Assembly (NCBI RefSeq): GCF_003732275.1
Contig: NZ_MOBM01000038.1
Location: forward strand, 834,679 to 898,678
Direction: 5' to 3'
Origin: Pseudomonas frederiksbergensis
GTDB lineage: Bacteria; Pseudomonadota; Gammaproteobacteria; Pseudomonadales; Pseudomonadaceae
Length of the DNA: 64,000 nucleotides
Below are positions 34,822 through 43,172 of this stretch, piece by piece. A model generated the notes under the pieces. It saw nothing but the letters and a program-made list of their open reading frames with translations, did not search any database and was not told where the DNA came from. Every line of letters begins with the position of its first letter. The first letter of the stretch is position 1. The translations under genes were made by a program, and so were the position numbers.

Positions 34822-36240
34822 TCAGCCATTGGGCGGCAGCTCGCGGGTGGTCCGTCGCACAGAGTTGTGCTTCTGGCCATCGGGAATCGACAGGGTCGCC
34901 CGCAGCCCGCCTTCGGGTGGATTGACCAGCGTAATCCGCCCACCCAGCCGCGTCGCAATGGTGCTGACGATGGTCAACCCCAACCCCGCGCCCCCGGTAT
35001 TTCCGCGGCTGTAAAAACGTTCGAACAACCGCGTACGTTCCGCTTCGTCGATGCCCGGCCCCTGGTCCTGGACGCTCAAGTTGTAGAACCCTTCCTCCTG
35101 GCTCAATTGCACGGTGATGACGCCATGCTCTGGCGAAAAATTCGCGGCGTTGGTGACCAGATTGTTCAGGGCGATGTCGATGGCGGCGGCGTCGGCGAGG
35201 ACTTTGAACGGCTGGTCATCGACGTCGAAGGCCAGTTCCAGGTTCCGGCTCAGTAACCAGGGTGTGAGTTGGGCCAGGCTGGCGCGCACGGTTTCGCTCA
35301 GGTCGATGCTGTGCAGCACCGGCGCCACGGCTTTGGGCTCGAGACGGGCCATGGTCAGCAACTGATTGACCAGGCGGCTGGTGCGGTCGACCCCAGCAAT
35401 CAGAAACGCCAGGGATTCACGACGTTCCTGTTCCGTGCCGGCTTCCTGCAGGTTTTGCGCATGCACCCGCAGCACGGCCAGCGGCGTGCGTAATTCGTGG
35501 GCGGCGTCGGCGATGAAGCGCCGCTCGCGGCCAAGCACCTCTTGAATTTGCGCGAGCATGCGGTTGAGCGCTGCCTGCATCGGTTCCAGTTCGCTGGGCA
35601 ATGGAGTCAGTTGCAACGGCTCCAGAGAACCACTGTGCCGTGCCCGCAACGTTTCCGCCATATTGGCCAGGGGTTTGAGCCCCCAGCCAATGGCCAGCCA
35701 GACCATGGCCGCCAGTATCAGGCTGCCCAGCACATTGGGCCACAGGGTATGACGCACGATCCGGTCTACCAGGTCCGCACGCACGTCGTCCCGTTCACCG
35801 ACCCAGATGCGCAGGTCATTCTGTTTGTCTTCGAGCATGAACACCCGCCAATGGCGGTTGTGCAGATCCACCACATCGCTGAAACCGGATTTCGTCGGCG
35901 GCGCCGTGAAGGAGGGCGCACTGGCGGTATGCACCAGTACTTCGCCCTTGCGATTCCACACCTGAAAGGCAATTTTGCTTTCATAGGGATGACCATCAAC
36001 TCTCGGCACCGCTTCACTCAAAGCCATGTTGAATGCCTGGTACAGTTCGGCGTGTTCATTGCTGGCCAACGGCATGCGCATCACACCCTGCAGCAACCGG
36101 GCGTTCTGGGCCAGTTGGGCGTCGTAGACTTCGGCAATCTCGTGATTGCTGTCGTGCAGGTTGAGCACGCTGATGATCGCCAGGCCAGTCAGTAACAGGC
36201 CGATGATCAGCGTCAGGGTGCGACGCCGGATGGAAGTCAT
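34822..36240 (-). CDS. Sensor histidine kinase, QseC/TctE-like
   Basis: 472 residues. TM1 (about 9-29) and TM2 (about 168-187) frame a periplasmic sensor of about 140 residues, followed by HAMP, a HisKA box with His248 in FIADAAHELRTPLAVLR, and an HATPase domain (NLVTNAANFSP, DQGPGID, GGAGLGLTIVSTI). It overlaps its response regulator by 4 bases (ATGA), so the two are translationally coupled. It is the last gene of a seven-gene operon starting at 41167, so its signal probably relates to the product of that operon (inference). Confidence 0.93.
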   Translation of the reverse strand: MTSIRRRTLTLIIGLLLTGLAIISVLNLHDSNHEIAEVYDAQLAQNARLLQGVMRMPLASNEHAELYQAFNMALSEAVPRVDGHPYESKIAFQVWNRKGEVLVHTASAPSFTAPPTKSGFSDVVDLHNRHWRVFMLEDKQNDLRIWVGERDDVRADLVDRIVRHTLWPNVLGSLILAAMVWLAIGWGLKPLANMAETLRARHSGSLEPLQLTPLPSELEPMQAALNRMLAQIQEVLGRERRFIADAAHELRTPLAVLRVHAQNLQEAGTEQERRESLAFLIAGVDRTSRLVNQLLTMARLEPKAVAPVLHSIDLSETVRASLAQLTPWLLSRNLELAFDVDDQPFKVLADAAAIDIALNNLVTNAANFSPEHGVITVQLSQEEGFYNLSVQDQGPGIDEAERTRLFERFYSRGNTGGAGLGLTIVSTIATRLGGRITLVNPPEGGLRATLSIPDGQKHNSVRRTTRELPPNG

Positions 36241-36899
36241 CGACGCTCCTCCACCAGGTACCCGACACCGCGAATGGTGCGGATTAGGTCGGTGGAGAAC
36301 TTCTTGCGCAGGTGATGGATATGCACTTCCAGGGTGTTGCTTTCGGCTTCTTCGTTCCAGCCGTAAAGCAGTTGCATCAGGTGATCGCGGGTCATGACCC
36401 GGCCCGGCGGCGAAAGCAATTCGTGGAGCAGTTGATATTCCTTGGGCGTCAGCGCCACCGGCTCGCCTTGATAGCTGACTTGCTGGGTGCCGGGGTTCAG
36501 GCTGATGCCGGCGTGTTCGATCAGCACTTGGGCGCGACCGGCGCTGCGTCGCAACAAGGCCCGCAGGCGAGCCTTGAGTTCGGCCAGGTCGAAGGGCTTG
36601 ATCAGGTAATCATCGGCCCCCGCATCCAGGCCGGCGATGCGGTCTTCGGTGGCGTCCCGGGCGGTGAGGATCAGTACCGGCAGGTTAGAGCCGCTTTCGC
36701 GCAGGCGGCGCAACACTTCCAGGCCATCCAGGCGCGGCAGGCCGAGGTCGAGCACGGCCAGGTCAAACGTCTCGCTGAGCAGCGAATGCAAGGCACTGCT
36801 GCCGTCTTGCAGCCAGTCGACGGTGTAACCCTCACGGCCCAGGGCCTGATGAATGCCCTCGCCGAGAGCCACGTCATCCTCGATCAGTAATAAACGCAC
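36237..36899 (-). CDS. OmpR-family response regulator, QseB/TctD-like
   Basis: 220 residues. Receiver domain: Asp7/8, phospho-acceptor Asp51 in LAVLDLGLPRLDG, and Lys in YLIKPFDL. The winged helix ends with LEVHIHHLRKKFSTDLIRTIRGVGYLV. This QseB/PmrA group binds direct repeats of a CTTAA-type hexamer spaced by five bases, and just such an array lies upstream of the operon's first gene (41218-41256), so positive autoregulation is likely. The TPR gene ends 11 bases upstream. Confidence 0.94.
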   Translation of the reverse strand: MRLLLIEDDVALGEGIHQALGREGYTVDWLQDGSSALHSLLSETFDLAVLDLGLPRLDGLEVLRRLRESGSNLPVLILTARDATEDRIAGLDAGADDYLIKPFDLAELKARLRALLRRSAGRAQVLIEHAGISLNPGTQQVSYQGEPVALTPKEYQLLHELLSPPGRVMTRDHLMQLLYGWNEEAESNTLEVHIHHLRKKFSTDLIRTIRGVGYLVEERR

Positions 36900-36910
36900 G
36901 CGGACTCCTG

Positions 36911-37555
36911 TCAGCTGAGTTTCTTGTTCACGTCCACCAGTAATGCCTCGATCTCTTTGCGGCGCCCGGCATCGGCGCTTTCCCGGCCAGGACGCGGTGC
37001 CGCTTGCAGGGCTTTTTGCAGTGCGTCCTTGGCTTCACCATAGCGCTTTTGACGGTAAAGGTGATCGCCCCAGAAGTACAGACTGTCGATGCCGGCCGGG
37101 TTCAACTGCAAGGCCTGCTTCAACAGTTGTTCGGCCTTGTCGGCATCGCCGAAACCGATGGGCCAGCCGGGCACGCGATCATACAACGCCGCAAGGCTGG
37201 TGTAGGCCGAGCCTTGCAGGGCCTTGGGATCAATGGCCAGGGCTTTTTCCAGATCGACTTTGGCGGCCTTGGCTTTGCTCAGGGCGCCGAGGCCACCCTG
37301 GGCTCCGGCCCAACTGCTGGTGACAATGCCGGACCAGATCCACGCTTCAGCCAGGGATTGACGTTCCTGGGTGAACGCCGAGGCCTGGGTCGCGAGTTTT
37401 TCGAAGGCCGCGGTGCGCTGTTCGGCGGGCAATTCGTATTGAATGTGCGCCCAGCTTTGCTGAATGCCATTGAGGCGCTGCTGATCGGCGGCGTCCAGCG
37501 CCCAGACACTTTGGCTCAACACCCCGAACAGCAGGCACGTGACGATTTTTTTCAT
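36911..37555 (-). CDS. Secreted TPR-repeat protein
   Basis: 214 residues. The signal peptide MKKIVTCLLFGVLSQSVWA (1-19) directs it to the periplasm. Two or three TPR-like helical pairs cover about 85-190: KVDLEKALAIDPKALQGSAYTSLAALY, ADKAEQLLKQALQLNPAGIDSLYFWGDHLYRQKRYGEAKDALQKAL. Its ATG overlaps the SDR stop by 4 bases. A possible role is scaffolding or sensing for the adjacent kinase; this is a guess from context. Confidence 0.85.
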   Translation of the reverse strand: MKKIVTCLLFGVLSQSVWALDAADQQRLNGIQQSWAHIQYELPAEQRTAAFEKLATQASAFTQERQSLAEAWIWSGIVTSSWAGAQGGLGALSKAKAAKVDLEKALAIDPKALQGSAYTSLAALYDRVPGWPIGFGDADKAEQLLKQALQLNPAGIDSLYFWGDHLYRQKRYGEAKDALQKALQAAPRPGRESADAGRRKEIEALLVDVNKKLS

Positions 37556-38361
37556 GGTTTGAGGCTCTCGTTATCGGGCTTCTGACTGAGGCGACGGATC
37601 AGCGGCAATTGTTTGCGCAAGCCACGGTCCACCAAGTGCGGCAACAGACTGTTCAGGCGGACGAAAAAGCGTTCCGGCCAGCCCAGGTACAAGTCGCGCC
37701 GGTCACCGGCAATCGCATGGATGACCGCCGAGGCAACGGTCTGCGGGTCGTCGACGTTGGCTTTGAGCGCGTCGTTCAACGCCTGGGCCGCCGGGCTGTT
37801 CATGCTGGTGTGGGTCGCCCGGGGGGCGACGTAGAGCACGCTGATGCGAGTGTCGGCCAGTTCCCGGCGCAGGGCTTCGGAGAAACCGCGCAAAGCAAAT
37901 TTGGTGGCGCAATAGCTGGCGTAACCGGGGTAACCGATGGAGCCGTAGGTTGAGCCGACGTTCACCACCATGGCGCTCTCGGCTTGTTTGAGCAGCGGCA
38001 GCAACAGCTTGGTCAGGCAGATCGGCGCACTGATGTTCACCGCCAGCATCGCATTGATCTCGCTGTCATCGAGCTGTTCGAGCATGGCGAAGTGATTGAC
38101 CCCGGCGGCATTGACCAGCAGGTTGATGCCACCGATGGCTTCGGCCGCAGCCAGCACTTTGTGTCGGTCGCCGGGGACGGTCAGGTCAGCGCCGACCCAA
38201 CACAGGTGCAGCGGGTAGTGTTCGAGCAAGGGCTCCAGCGACTCCCGGTGCCGGGACACGGCCAACACCCGCGCGCCACTGGCACACAGGGCACTGGCAA
38301 TGGCCAGGCCGATACCGCCGCTGGCTCCGGTCAAAACCACACGGGCTTCATGCAGCTGCAT
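37552..38361 (-). CDS. Short-chain dehydrogenase/reductase
   Basis: 269 residues from ATG 38361 (GGGGAG upstream). Rossmann motif VVLTGASGGIGLAIA (about 8-22), NAAG, the catalytic Ser in VNVGSTYGSIGYPGYASYCATKFAL, and YxxxK (YCATK). It would reduce a ketone or aldehyde with NAD(P)H. The C-terminal region is typical of classical SDRs with a hydrophobic tail (ERFFVRLNSLLPHLVDRGL), which might touch the membrane. It overlaps the diiron protein gene by 14 bases. Confidence 0.9.
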   Translation of the reverse strand: MQLHEARVVLTGASGGIGLAIASALCASGARVLAVSRHRESLEPLLEHYPLHLCWVGADLTVPGDRHKVLAAAEAIGGINLLVNAAGVNHFAMLEQLDDSEINAMLAVNISAPICLTKLLLPLLKQAESAMVVNVGSTYGSIGYPGYASYCATKFALRGFSEALRRELADTRISVLYVAPRATHTSMNSPAAQALNDALKANVDDPQTVASAVIHAIAGDRRDLYLGWPERFFVRLNSLLPHLVDRGLRKQLPLIRRLSQKPDNESLKP

Positions 38362-39022
38362 GCAGGTTCTCCCCATCGCGGGGCAGGCCGCGGAACATGT
38401 CGGTATAGAGTTTGTAAACGACCTTCGAGGCATGAATCACCGCGGCTTGATCCGCCGGGTCTTCGAGTGTGTTCATCAGCCGGCGGTAAGTTTGCATGTG
38501 TTCGATATCCAGCGAGCCGTGGGAGCTCAGGTAGCTGAAGGCGGTTTCCGGCAGCGCCAGGCGTTCGCGGATGCTGCCGGCCGCGTGGGTGGCCAGGGCA
38601 ATGCTGGTGCCTTCCAGCACGTTGACCATGCCGAACAGGCCCACCGGGTTGTCCCGTGCAATCAGGTCGTAAAGGAAGCTGACCATCAACTCGATTGGCA
38701 GCGATGGACGACCGTCACACACCGCCTCTCTGTCGCCACCACAGGCCTCGATGTCGTCGAGTACCCATTGTTCGTGGCCGTATTCGTCCTCGATGTACTC
38801 GCACACTGCTTTGCGCAGCCATTCCAGCCGCTGCGGCAGCCGTGCGCCGCACGCCATCATCAACGGCACGGTATGGCGCACGTGGTAGTAGGCCTGGGCG
38901 AGGAAGGCGCGGTAGCTCTCCAGGCTGACTTTGCCCTCGAGGGCATCGCGGATGATCGGCAGGTTGAACAACTCGTGGCGTTCCTGCTGGGTGGCTTCTT
39001 GCAGGGTGTCGAAAAAACTCAT
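38348..39022 (-). CDS. Haem-oxygenase-like diiron protein (TenA/HDO family)
   Basis: 224 residues, all helical. The metal ligand pattern of haem-oxygenase-like diiron oxidases is present: Glu80 and His83 in EDEYGH, Glu137 in VLEGTS, and His168, Asp172 and His175 in HGSLDIEH. Known members oxidise fatty acids (UndA makes 1-undecene in Pseudomonas) or amino groups. This is not UndA itself. Placed between an AMP ligase and an SDR, it probably acts on an activated or carrier-bound acid (inference). It overlaps the AMP ligase by 4 bases. Some databases call these 'TenA family' or 'iron-containing redox enzyme'. Confidence 0.85.
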   Translation of the reverse strand: MSFFDTLQEATQQERHELFNLPIIRDALEGKVSLESYRAFLAQAYYHVRHTVPLMMACGARLPQRLEWLRKAVCEYIEDEYGHEQWVLDDIEACGGDREAVCDGRPSLPIELMVSFLYDLIARDNPVGLFGMVNVLEGTSIALATHAAGSIRERLALPETAFSYLSSHGSLDIEHMQTYRRLMNTLEDPADQAAVIHASKVVYKLYTDMFRGLPRDGENLHAAA

Positions 39023-40500
39023 GATGCGGATTCCTCGGAAAAAACGGAGTCAGTGAGCTGCGCCCGGTAACGCTCGACGATGGCGTCGCGGCGTGGTCGG
39101 CCATTGGCGGTCAGCAAGCCGTTGGCGGCGGTGAACGGTTGATCGAGACGGGTCCAGTGATGAACCTGGGCGTAATCGGGCAGGGCCTCGTTGGCCTGGG
39201 CCACCGCAGCGGCCAGTTCTTCATCGGTGCAGTCCGGCCGATGGGGCCAGAGTAGAGCGTGGTTGGTTGGCATCGCTTCGCCGTAGACGAACGCCTGAGC
39301 GATGTGGCGACGCTGAGTGAGTTCGGCCTCGACCCATTCCGGATTGACGTTGCGACCGAAACTGGTGACGAACTGATGCTTCTTGCGCCCGTTGAGGTAG
39401 AGAAAACCTTCCGGATCGAACTCGCCGAGATCGCCGGTCGGCCACCATTCATCGCTGAAGGGCGCTTGCCCCAGATAGCCGAGCAGGGTCGAGCCCTTGA
39501 CCAGCACTTCACCATCATCGGCCAGGCGAATCTCAACATGGGGCAGGGGCCGGCCGACGCTGCCGGGGCGGCGCGCGCCCGGGCGATTGAGGCAGACCAC
39601 CGACGAGCATTCCGACAACCCGTAACCCTCGTAAACCGGAATGCCGATGCGCTGAGCGCGATGCAATAATTCTTCGGAAACCCGCGCACCGCCCACGGCG
39701 GCAAAGCGCAACGACTGAGGGTTGAACGCTTTTTGCTCGGCGGCGCTGACCAGCATCAGCAGCAACTGCGGCACCAGGATCAAGCTCTCGGGTGCGCGGA
39801 TGGCCAGGCAACCCAAAAGCCGCGGCACATCGACACCGCTGGCGCCTTGAATGCCCAGGGTTTTCTGGCTGGGTACGCTCAAGGTCGCGCCGGCATACAG
39901 CGCGGCATAACAGCCGAGGTTTTCCAGCAGAATCGCCAGGGGCAGCAGCGCCAGGTGATGCCGTGGATCGGTGGGCTTGCTTGCCTGATCCAGTTCACGG
40001 GCCACCCGCAAAAGGCTCTCGGCGCTCAGGCACACGCCTTTGGGCGTGCCGGTGGTGCCTGAGGTGAAGGTCAGTTTGGCGGTGCGTTCGGGTATCCGGT
40101 TCGGATCGCTGAAGGTGCGACGCCAGAATTCGCCGGTCTTCTCGTAGCCGGCCGCCTGCAGTTCGGCCTCCAGTTCCGGTTCGGCAATCACCCGTTCGGC
40201 CTGGCTCTGTTCCAGGCAATGACTGCGTTGTGCCGGGCTGAAGAAGGGCGGCAACGTCAGGCAGGTCAGGCCTTCGAACAGTACGGCCAGGTCCCATAGT
40301 ATCGCCTCGGCGCCGTTGTCCAGGGCCAGCGCGACCACTTTGACGTGCTCATCGCGCAGACGCTGTTGGCGGTACATGACCTCGGCGTACAGCGTGGCGT
40401 AGTCCAGTTTCAACTGATCGCCCCACAAGGCGATGGCGTTGGTCTTGCGTTCGGCGTGATTGCGCAGGGTCTGTTTGAACCGCTCCATTTCAGGCGACAT
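39019..40500 (-). CDS. AMP-dependent acyl/aryl ligase family protein
   Basis: 493 residues from ATG 40500. ANL superfamily motifs: LTFTSGTTGTPKG (P-loop, A3), YEGYGLSE (A5), WWPTGDLGEF (A7) and NGRKKHQFV (A8). The usual A10 lysine of PxxxNGKxxR reads LTANGRPRRDAI, with Arg in its place, so the adenylation half reaction may be weakened or altered. Substrate is likely a fatty or aryl acid. No carrier protein gene is seen in the operon. Its start overlaps the end of the preceding gene by 11 bases. Confidence 0.88.
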   Translation of the reverse strand: MSPEMERFKQTLRNHAERKTNAIALWGDQLKLDYATLYAEVMYRQQRLRDEHVKVVALALDNGAEAILWDLAVLFEGLTCLTLPPFFSPAQRSHCLEQSQAERVIAEPELEAELQAAGYEKTGEFWRRTFSDPNRIPERTAKLTFTSGTTGTPKGVCLSAESLLRVARELDQASKPTDPRHHLALLPLAILLENLGCYAALYAGATLSVPSQKTLGIQGASGVDVPRLLGCLAIRAPESLILVPQLLLMLVSAAEQKAFNPQSLRFAAVGGARVSEELLHRAQRIGIPVYEGYGLSECSSVVCLNRPGARRPGSVGRPLPHVEIRLADDGEVLVKGSTLLGYLGQAPFSDEWWPTGDLGEFDPEGFLYLNGRKKHQFVTSFGRNVNPEWVEAELTQRRHIAQAFVYGEAMPTNHALLWPHRPDCTDEELAAAVAQANEALPDYAQVHHWTRLDQPFTAANGLLTANGRPRRDAIVERYRAQLTDSVFSEESAS

Positions 40501-41167
40501 GGCTGGACTCCTCAAGGGACGTCGGCAACCCCAGGCGATTGAACAGACCGATGTTGCGTAAATGGATGAAACCGGCGCGGATGTTGCCGACATGCACCCA
40601 TGGCTGACTCTCGTAATAACTGCCCCAGAGGTGACGGTCGTCGCCCAGTCGCGCAGGGTCGGCGGCGCAGAGCGTCACCGGCTTCAAGCCCAGGCGATGA
40701 AAACTGTTCACCAGCCCGATGTTGCCGGTGAACGCCACCCATTCCAGCCCGCCCATGGCCAACAGGTAGGTGATGGCGATGATGCTCAGGCGCGCACTGC
40801 CGGTATCGCTGGCAGCGAGGTTCCCGACCTCGACAATACCGGCCCGGTCCACGGGTTGACCGGCAGCGTCGCTGATCAGCGGATCGATCGCCTCGTCCAG
40901 GTAACGCTCCAGAAACAGCGGTTCGGCACTGGCCAGTCGTACGCCGGCCACCGCACACAGCGTGCCTGACGCATCGCTCATGCCGAACAGCTGTGGCATG
41001 AATTGGCGGATGTCGGCGCCGTGGGTCTTTCGAAAACGCTGCTGGATAAAAGCTTCGAAGACCGGACGCTGGGGATCGTCCGGCAAGGCTCTGGCCAGAC
41101 TCATCTGCGGGGTTTCGGCTTGGCCGAAGTGCAGGGGCAGAGGGATGTTCCAGTCGAAATCGGGCAT
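40490..41167 (-). CDS. Thermostable hemolysin family protein
   Basis: 225 residues from ATG 41167, preceded by GGGAGG; an upstream TTG is not favoured. It matches the thermostable hemolysin (delta-VPH) family: FIQQRFRKTHGADIRQFMPQLFGM, then VAGVRLASAEPLFLERYLDEAID and IVEVGNLAASDTGSARLSIIAITYLLAMGGLEWVAFTG. The fold is thought to resemble GNAT acyltransferases, so in this operon an acyl-transfer role is as likely as haemolysis (inference). It is the first gene of the operon that carries ligase, HDO, SDR, TPR and a two-component system. Confidence 0.85.
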   Translation of the reverse strand: MPDFDWNIPLPLHFGQAETPQMSLARALPDDPQRPVFEAFIQQRFRKTHGADIRQFMPQLFGMSDASGTLCAVAGVRLASAEPLFLERYLDEAIDPLISDAAGQPVDRAGIVEVGNLAASDTGSARLSIIAITYLLAMGGLEWVAFTGNIGLVNSFHRLGLKPVTLCAADPARLGDDRHLWGSYYESQPWVHVGNIRAGFIHLRNIGLFNRLGLPTSLEESSHVA

Positions 41168-41217
41168 GGGCAAGAACGCCTCCCTGAGTAAGTTTGGGAG
41201 GAGTATCAAAGGCAATT

Positions 41218-41256
41218 CTTAACGGAGTCTGAAGGTGGCCTTCAGATTGCCTTAAG
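41218..41256 (-). promoter_or_regulatory. QseB/PmrA-like box array
   Basis: Four hexamers spaced exactly 5 bases apart: CTTAAC, CTGAAG, CTTCAG, CTTAAG at 41218, 41229, 41240 and 41251. PmrA/QseB-type regulators bind two CTTAA-type hexamers with that spacing. The array lies 51 bases upstream of the first gene of the operon encoding such a regulator, and about 100 bases before the divergent cytochrome b561 gene. Confidence 0.7.
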
Positions 41257-41353
41257 ACTGGGCGGGCAGGGTGGCGCCGGTCGGTTCGACGAAACCGGAT
41301 CCAGGCTGTACGAAATGAGTCGGCAGCCGCCACCGATCTTCACGAGGCCCTGT

Positions 41354-41926
41354 ATGACCCGAGATTCAGCAGTACACCGGTATGGAAAACTCTCGATCAC
41401 CTTGCACTGGCTGATGCTGGCGCTGTTCGTCGGCGTTTACGGTTGCATCGAGATCAAAGGATTGTTGCCCCGTGGGCATGCCTTGAAGGGCCTGTTTCTG
41501 GGGCTGCACGGCATATTCGGGTTGAGCATTTTTGTGCTGGTCTGGGTTCGCTTGCTCGGGCGCCTCACGCCCCGACCACCGATTACCCCGGCCCCACCCA
41601 CCTGGCAGACGGGCGTCTCGCACCTCATGCACCTGGCGCTTTATGGGCTGATGATCGCTACGCCGCTATTGGCCTGGTTGATGCTGGCCGCCGGGGGCAA
41701 GCCGATGCCGTATTTCGGCTTTTTCCTGCCGGCGCCGATTGCGGTTGATCCCGATCTGGCCAAGCAACTCAAGCATTGGCACGAATTGCTCGGTAGCACT
41801 GGCTATTGGTTGATTGGTATGCATGCAGCGGCGGGGTTGTTCCATCACTACTGGGTCCGCGACAACACGCTCACGCGCATGCTGCCGGGCGGCTCTGGTG
41901 TGGGCATCAATGAGCGTCAGCGATAA
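41354..41926 (+). CDS. Cytochrome b561 family membrane protein
   Basis: 190 residues from ATG 41354. Four transmembrane helices with haem-ligand histidines: RYGKLSITLHWLML (TM1), LHGIFGLSIFVLVWVRL (TM2), HLMHLALYGLMIATPLLAW (TM3) and HELLGSTGYWLIGMHAAAGLFHHYWVRDNTLTRMLPG (TM4). It transfers electrons between ubiquinol and a periplasmic or superoxide partner. It shares the operator region at 41218-41256 with the divergent operon and may be co-regulated. Its 3' end overlaps the convergent repair gene by 20 bases. Confidence 0.94.
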   Translation: MTRDSAVHRYGKLSITLHWLMLALFVGVYGCIEIKGLLPRGHALKGLFLGLHGIFGLSIFVLVWVRLLGRLTPRPPITPAPPTWQTGVSHLMHLALYGLMIATPLLAWLMLAAGGKPMPYFGFFLPAPIAVDPDLAKQLKHWHELLGSTGYWLIGMHAAAGLFHHYWVRDNTLTRMLPGGSGVGINERQR

Positions 41927-43013
41927 TTCGGAATTGGGTGCTGGCCAAGCGTTCGCCATTTACCAGAATGTGCACCGCGTGCTGGCCGGCATAGTGCCTG
42001 CGGGTGGTCAGTTCCTTGATGTGCTGACTGCGGCTAATGGCTTCGCTGGCATTGTCGGACAGCGTGAGGGCTTTAAGTTTGAACACCTTTGCCGAGGTGC
42101 TGCCGTTGGCTTTGACATAATCGATAGCGTAATCGATCACCAATCGCTGACTGTCCGGGACCGTGGACTTCACTCTGAAAGACAAAGTGATTTTCTCCCC
42201 CAGTCGAATCACCGCCGGCTCAACCTTCACGTCAATGATTTCAACTTCGGGCTTGCCACCCGCGCCAATGATTGCCAGCGCCCGCTTGTTACCTTGTTTG
42301 ATCAAACTGCGCAGAGCGTGTATGGCGATCCACGCCGTATGCTTGTTGTCCAGCGACCAACCCTCGATCAGCGCCAGCACCCACTCGGGATGATCCTTGG
42401 TGATGTCGTTGAGGTGGTTGGCCACGGATTTGCGCACGTAGAGGCTGTCGTCGGCCTTGAGGTTGTCGAGGATCGCAACCGCCAGTGTCGGGTCGGCCTG
42501 GACCTGTTCCAGGCGGAACGACCATGGCAGGCGCGGTCGGCTGCCTTCGCTCGCCAGGCGCCGGACGTGTTCGTTTTCATCCAGCGACCAGTCGTGCATC
42601 AGCGCCAACGAGCGTTCGATATCACTGCGCAAAAAATGCCGGATGGCAAACTCCGAGGAGCCGAAGGAAGTGAAATATTTGAGCGAATTCATCGACAGAT
42701 CGAACGTGTGAGCGCCGTAGGTCGCGACGTAGTGCGGCAAAAACATACTGACGAAGGCGCTGTTGAGGCGCGGGGCGAGGGCGCGCAGGACGTCCAGGGA
42801 TTCTTCAAAATCGAGTGGCAACACCGCGTGCAGACATTCACTGACGCGGGCCATGCGTTGCATGACTGACAATTTCGCCAGACCGGTTTTGGCCAGTTTC
42901 AGGAAAGCTTTGGCATCGAAGCCGGGGTAGACCGCAGTCATCTCCGTGGCGATGTGCGCGAGGCGTTCGGCGTTGAAGATTTCCTTCAGGGCGGGGGAGG
43001 TCTGGTCAGCCAT
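41907..43013 (-). CDS. DNA alkylation repair protein, AlkD-like
   Basis: 368 residues. HEAT-like helical repeats cover most of the chain: DIERSLALMHDWSLDENEHVRRLASEGSRPRLPW, then PTLAVAILDNLKADDSLYVRKSVANHLNDITKDHPEWVLALIEGW, which are the signatures of the AlkC/AlkD glycosylase fold that removes alkylated purines. A C-terminal beta-rich domain (about 265-365) is typical of the AlkC-like long form. AAGGAACCC precedes the ATG. It is convergent with cytochrome b561. Confidence 0.88.
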   Translation of the reverse strand: MADQTSPALKEIFNAERLAHIATEMTAVYPGFDAKAFLKLAKTGLAKLSVMQRMARVSECLHAVLPLDFEESLDVLRALAPRLNSAFVSMFLPHYVATYGAHTFDLSMNSLKYFTSFGSSEFAIRHFLRSDIERSLALMHDWSLDENEHVRRLASEGSRPRLPWSFRLEQVQADPTLAVAILDNLKADDSLYVRKSVANHLNDITKDHPEWVLALIEGWSLDNKHTAWIAIHALRSLIKQGNKRALAIIGAGGKPEVEIIDVKVEPAVIRLGEKITLSFRVKSTVPDSQRLVIDYAIDYVKANGSTSAKVFKLKALTLSDNASEAISRSQHIKELTTRRHYAGQHAVHILVNGERLASTQFRIIADAH

Positions 43014-43063
43014 TGTGGGTTCCTTGGTCGTTGTTATTTATCCCATGCACCGCGTCATCGTTC

Positions 43064-43154
43064 ATCGCGAGCAGGCTCGCTCCCACAGTGATCGAGTCAG
43101 CCACAAGATTTTCGGCTGACATAGATCCCCTGTGGGAGCGAGCCTGCTCGCGAT
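43064..43154. repeat. REP doublet, inverted layout
   Basis: Two TGTGGGAGCGAGCC units in the reverse arrangement to those at 16397 or 21127: here the TGTGGG ends face inward across a 43-base spacer. This same layout occurs at 49496. Confidence 0.88.
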
Positions 43155-43172
43155 GGGGACATCAGATTCACC

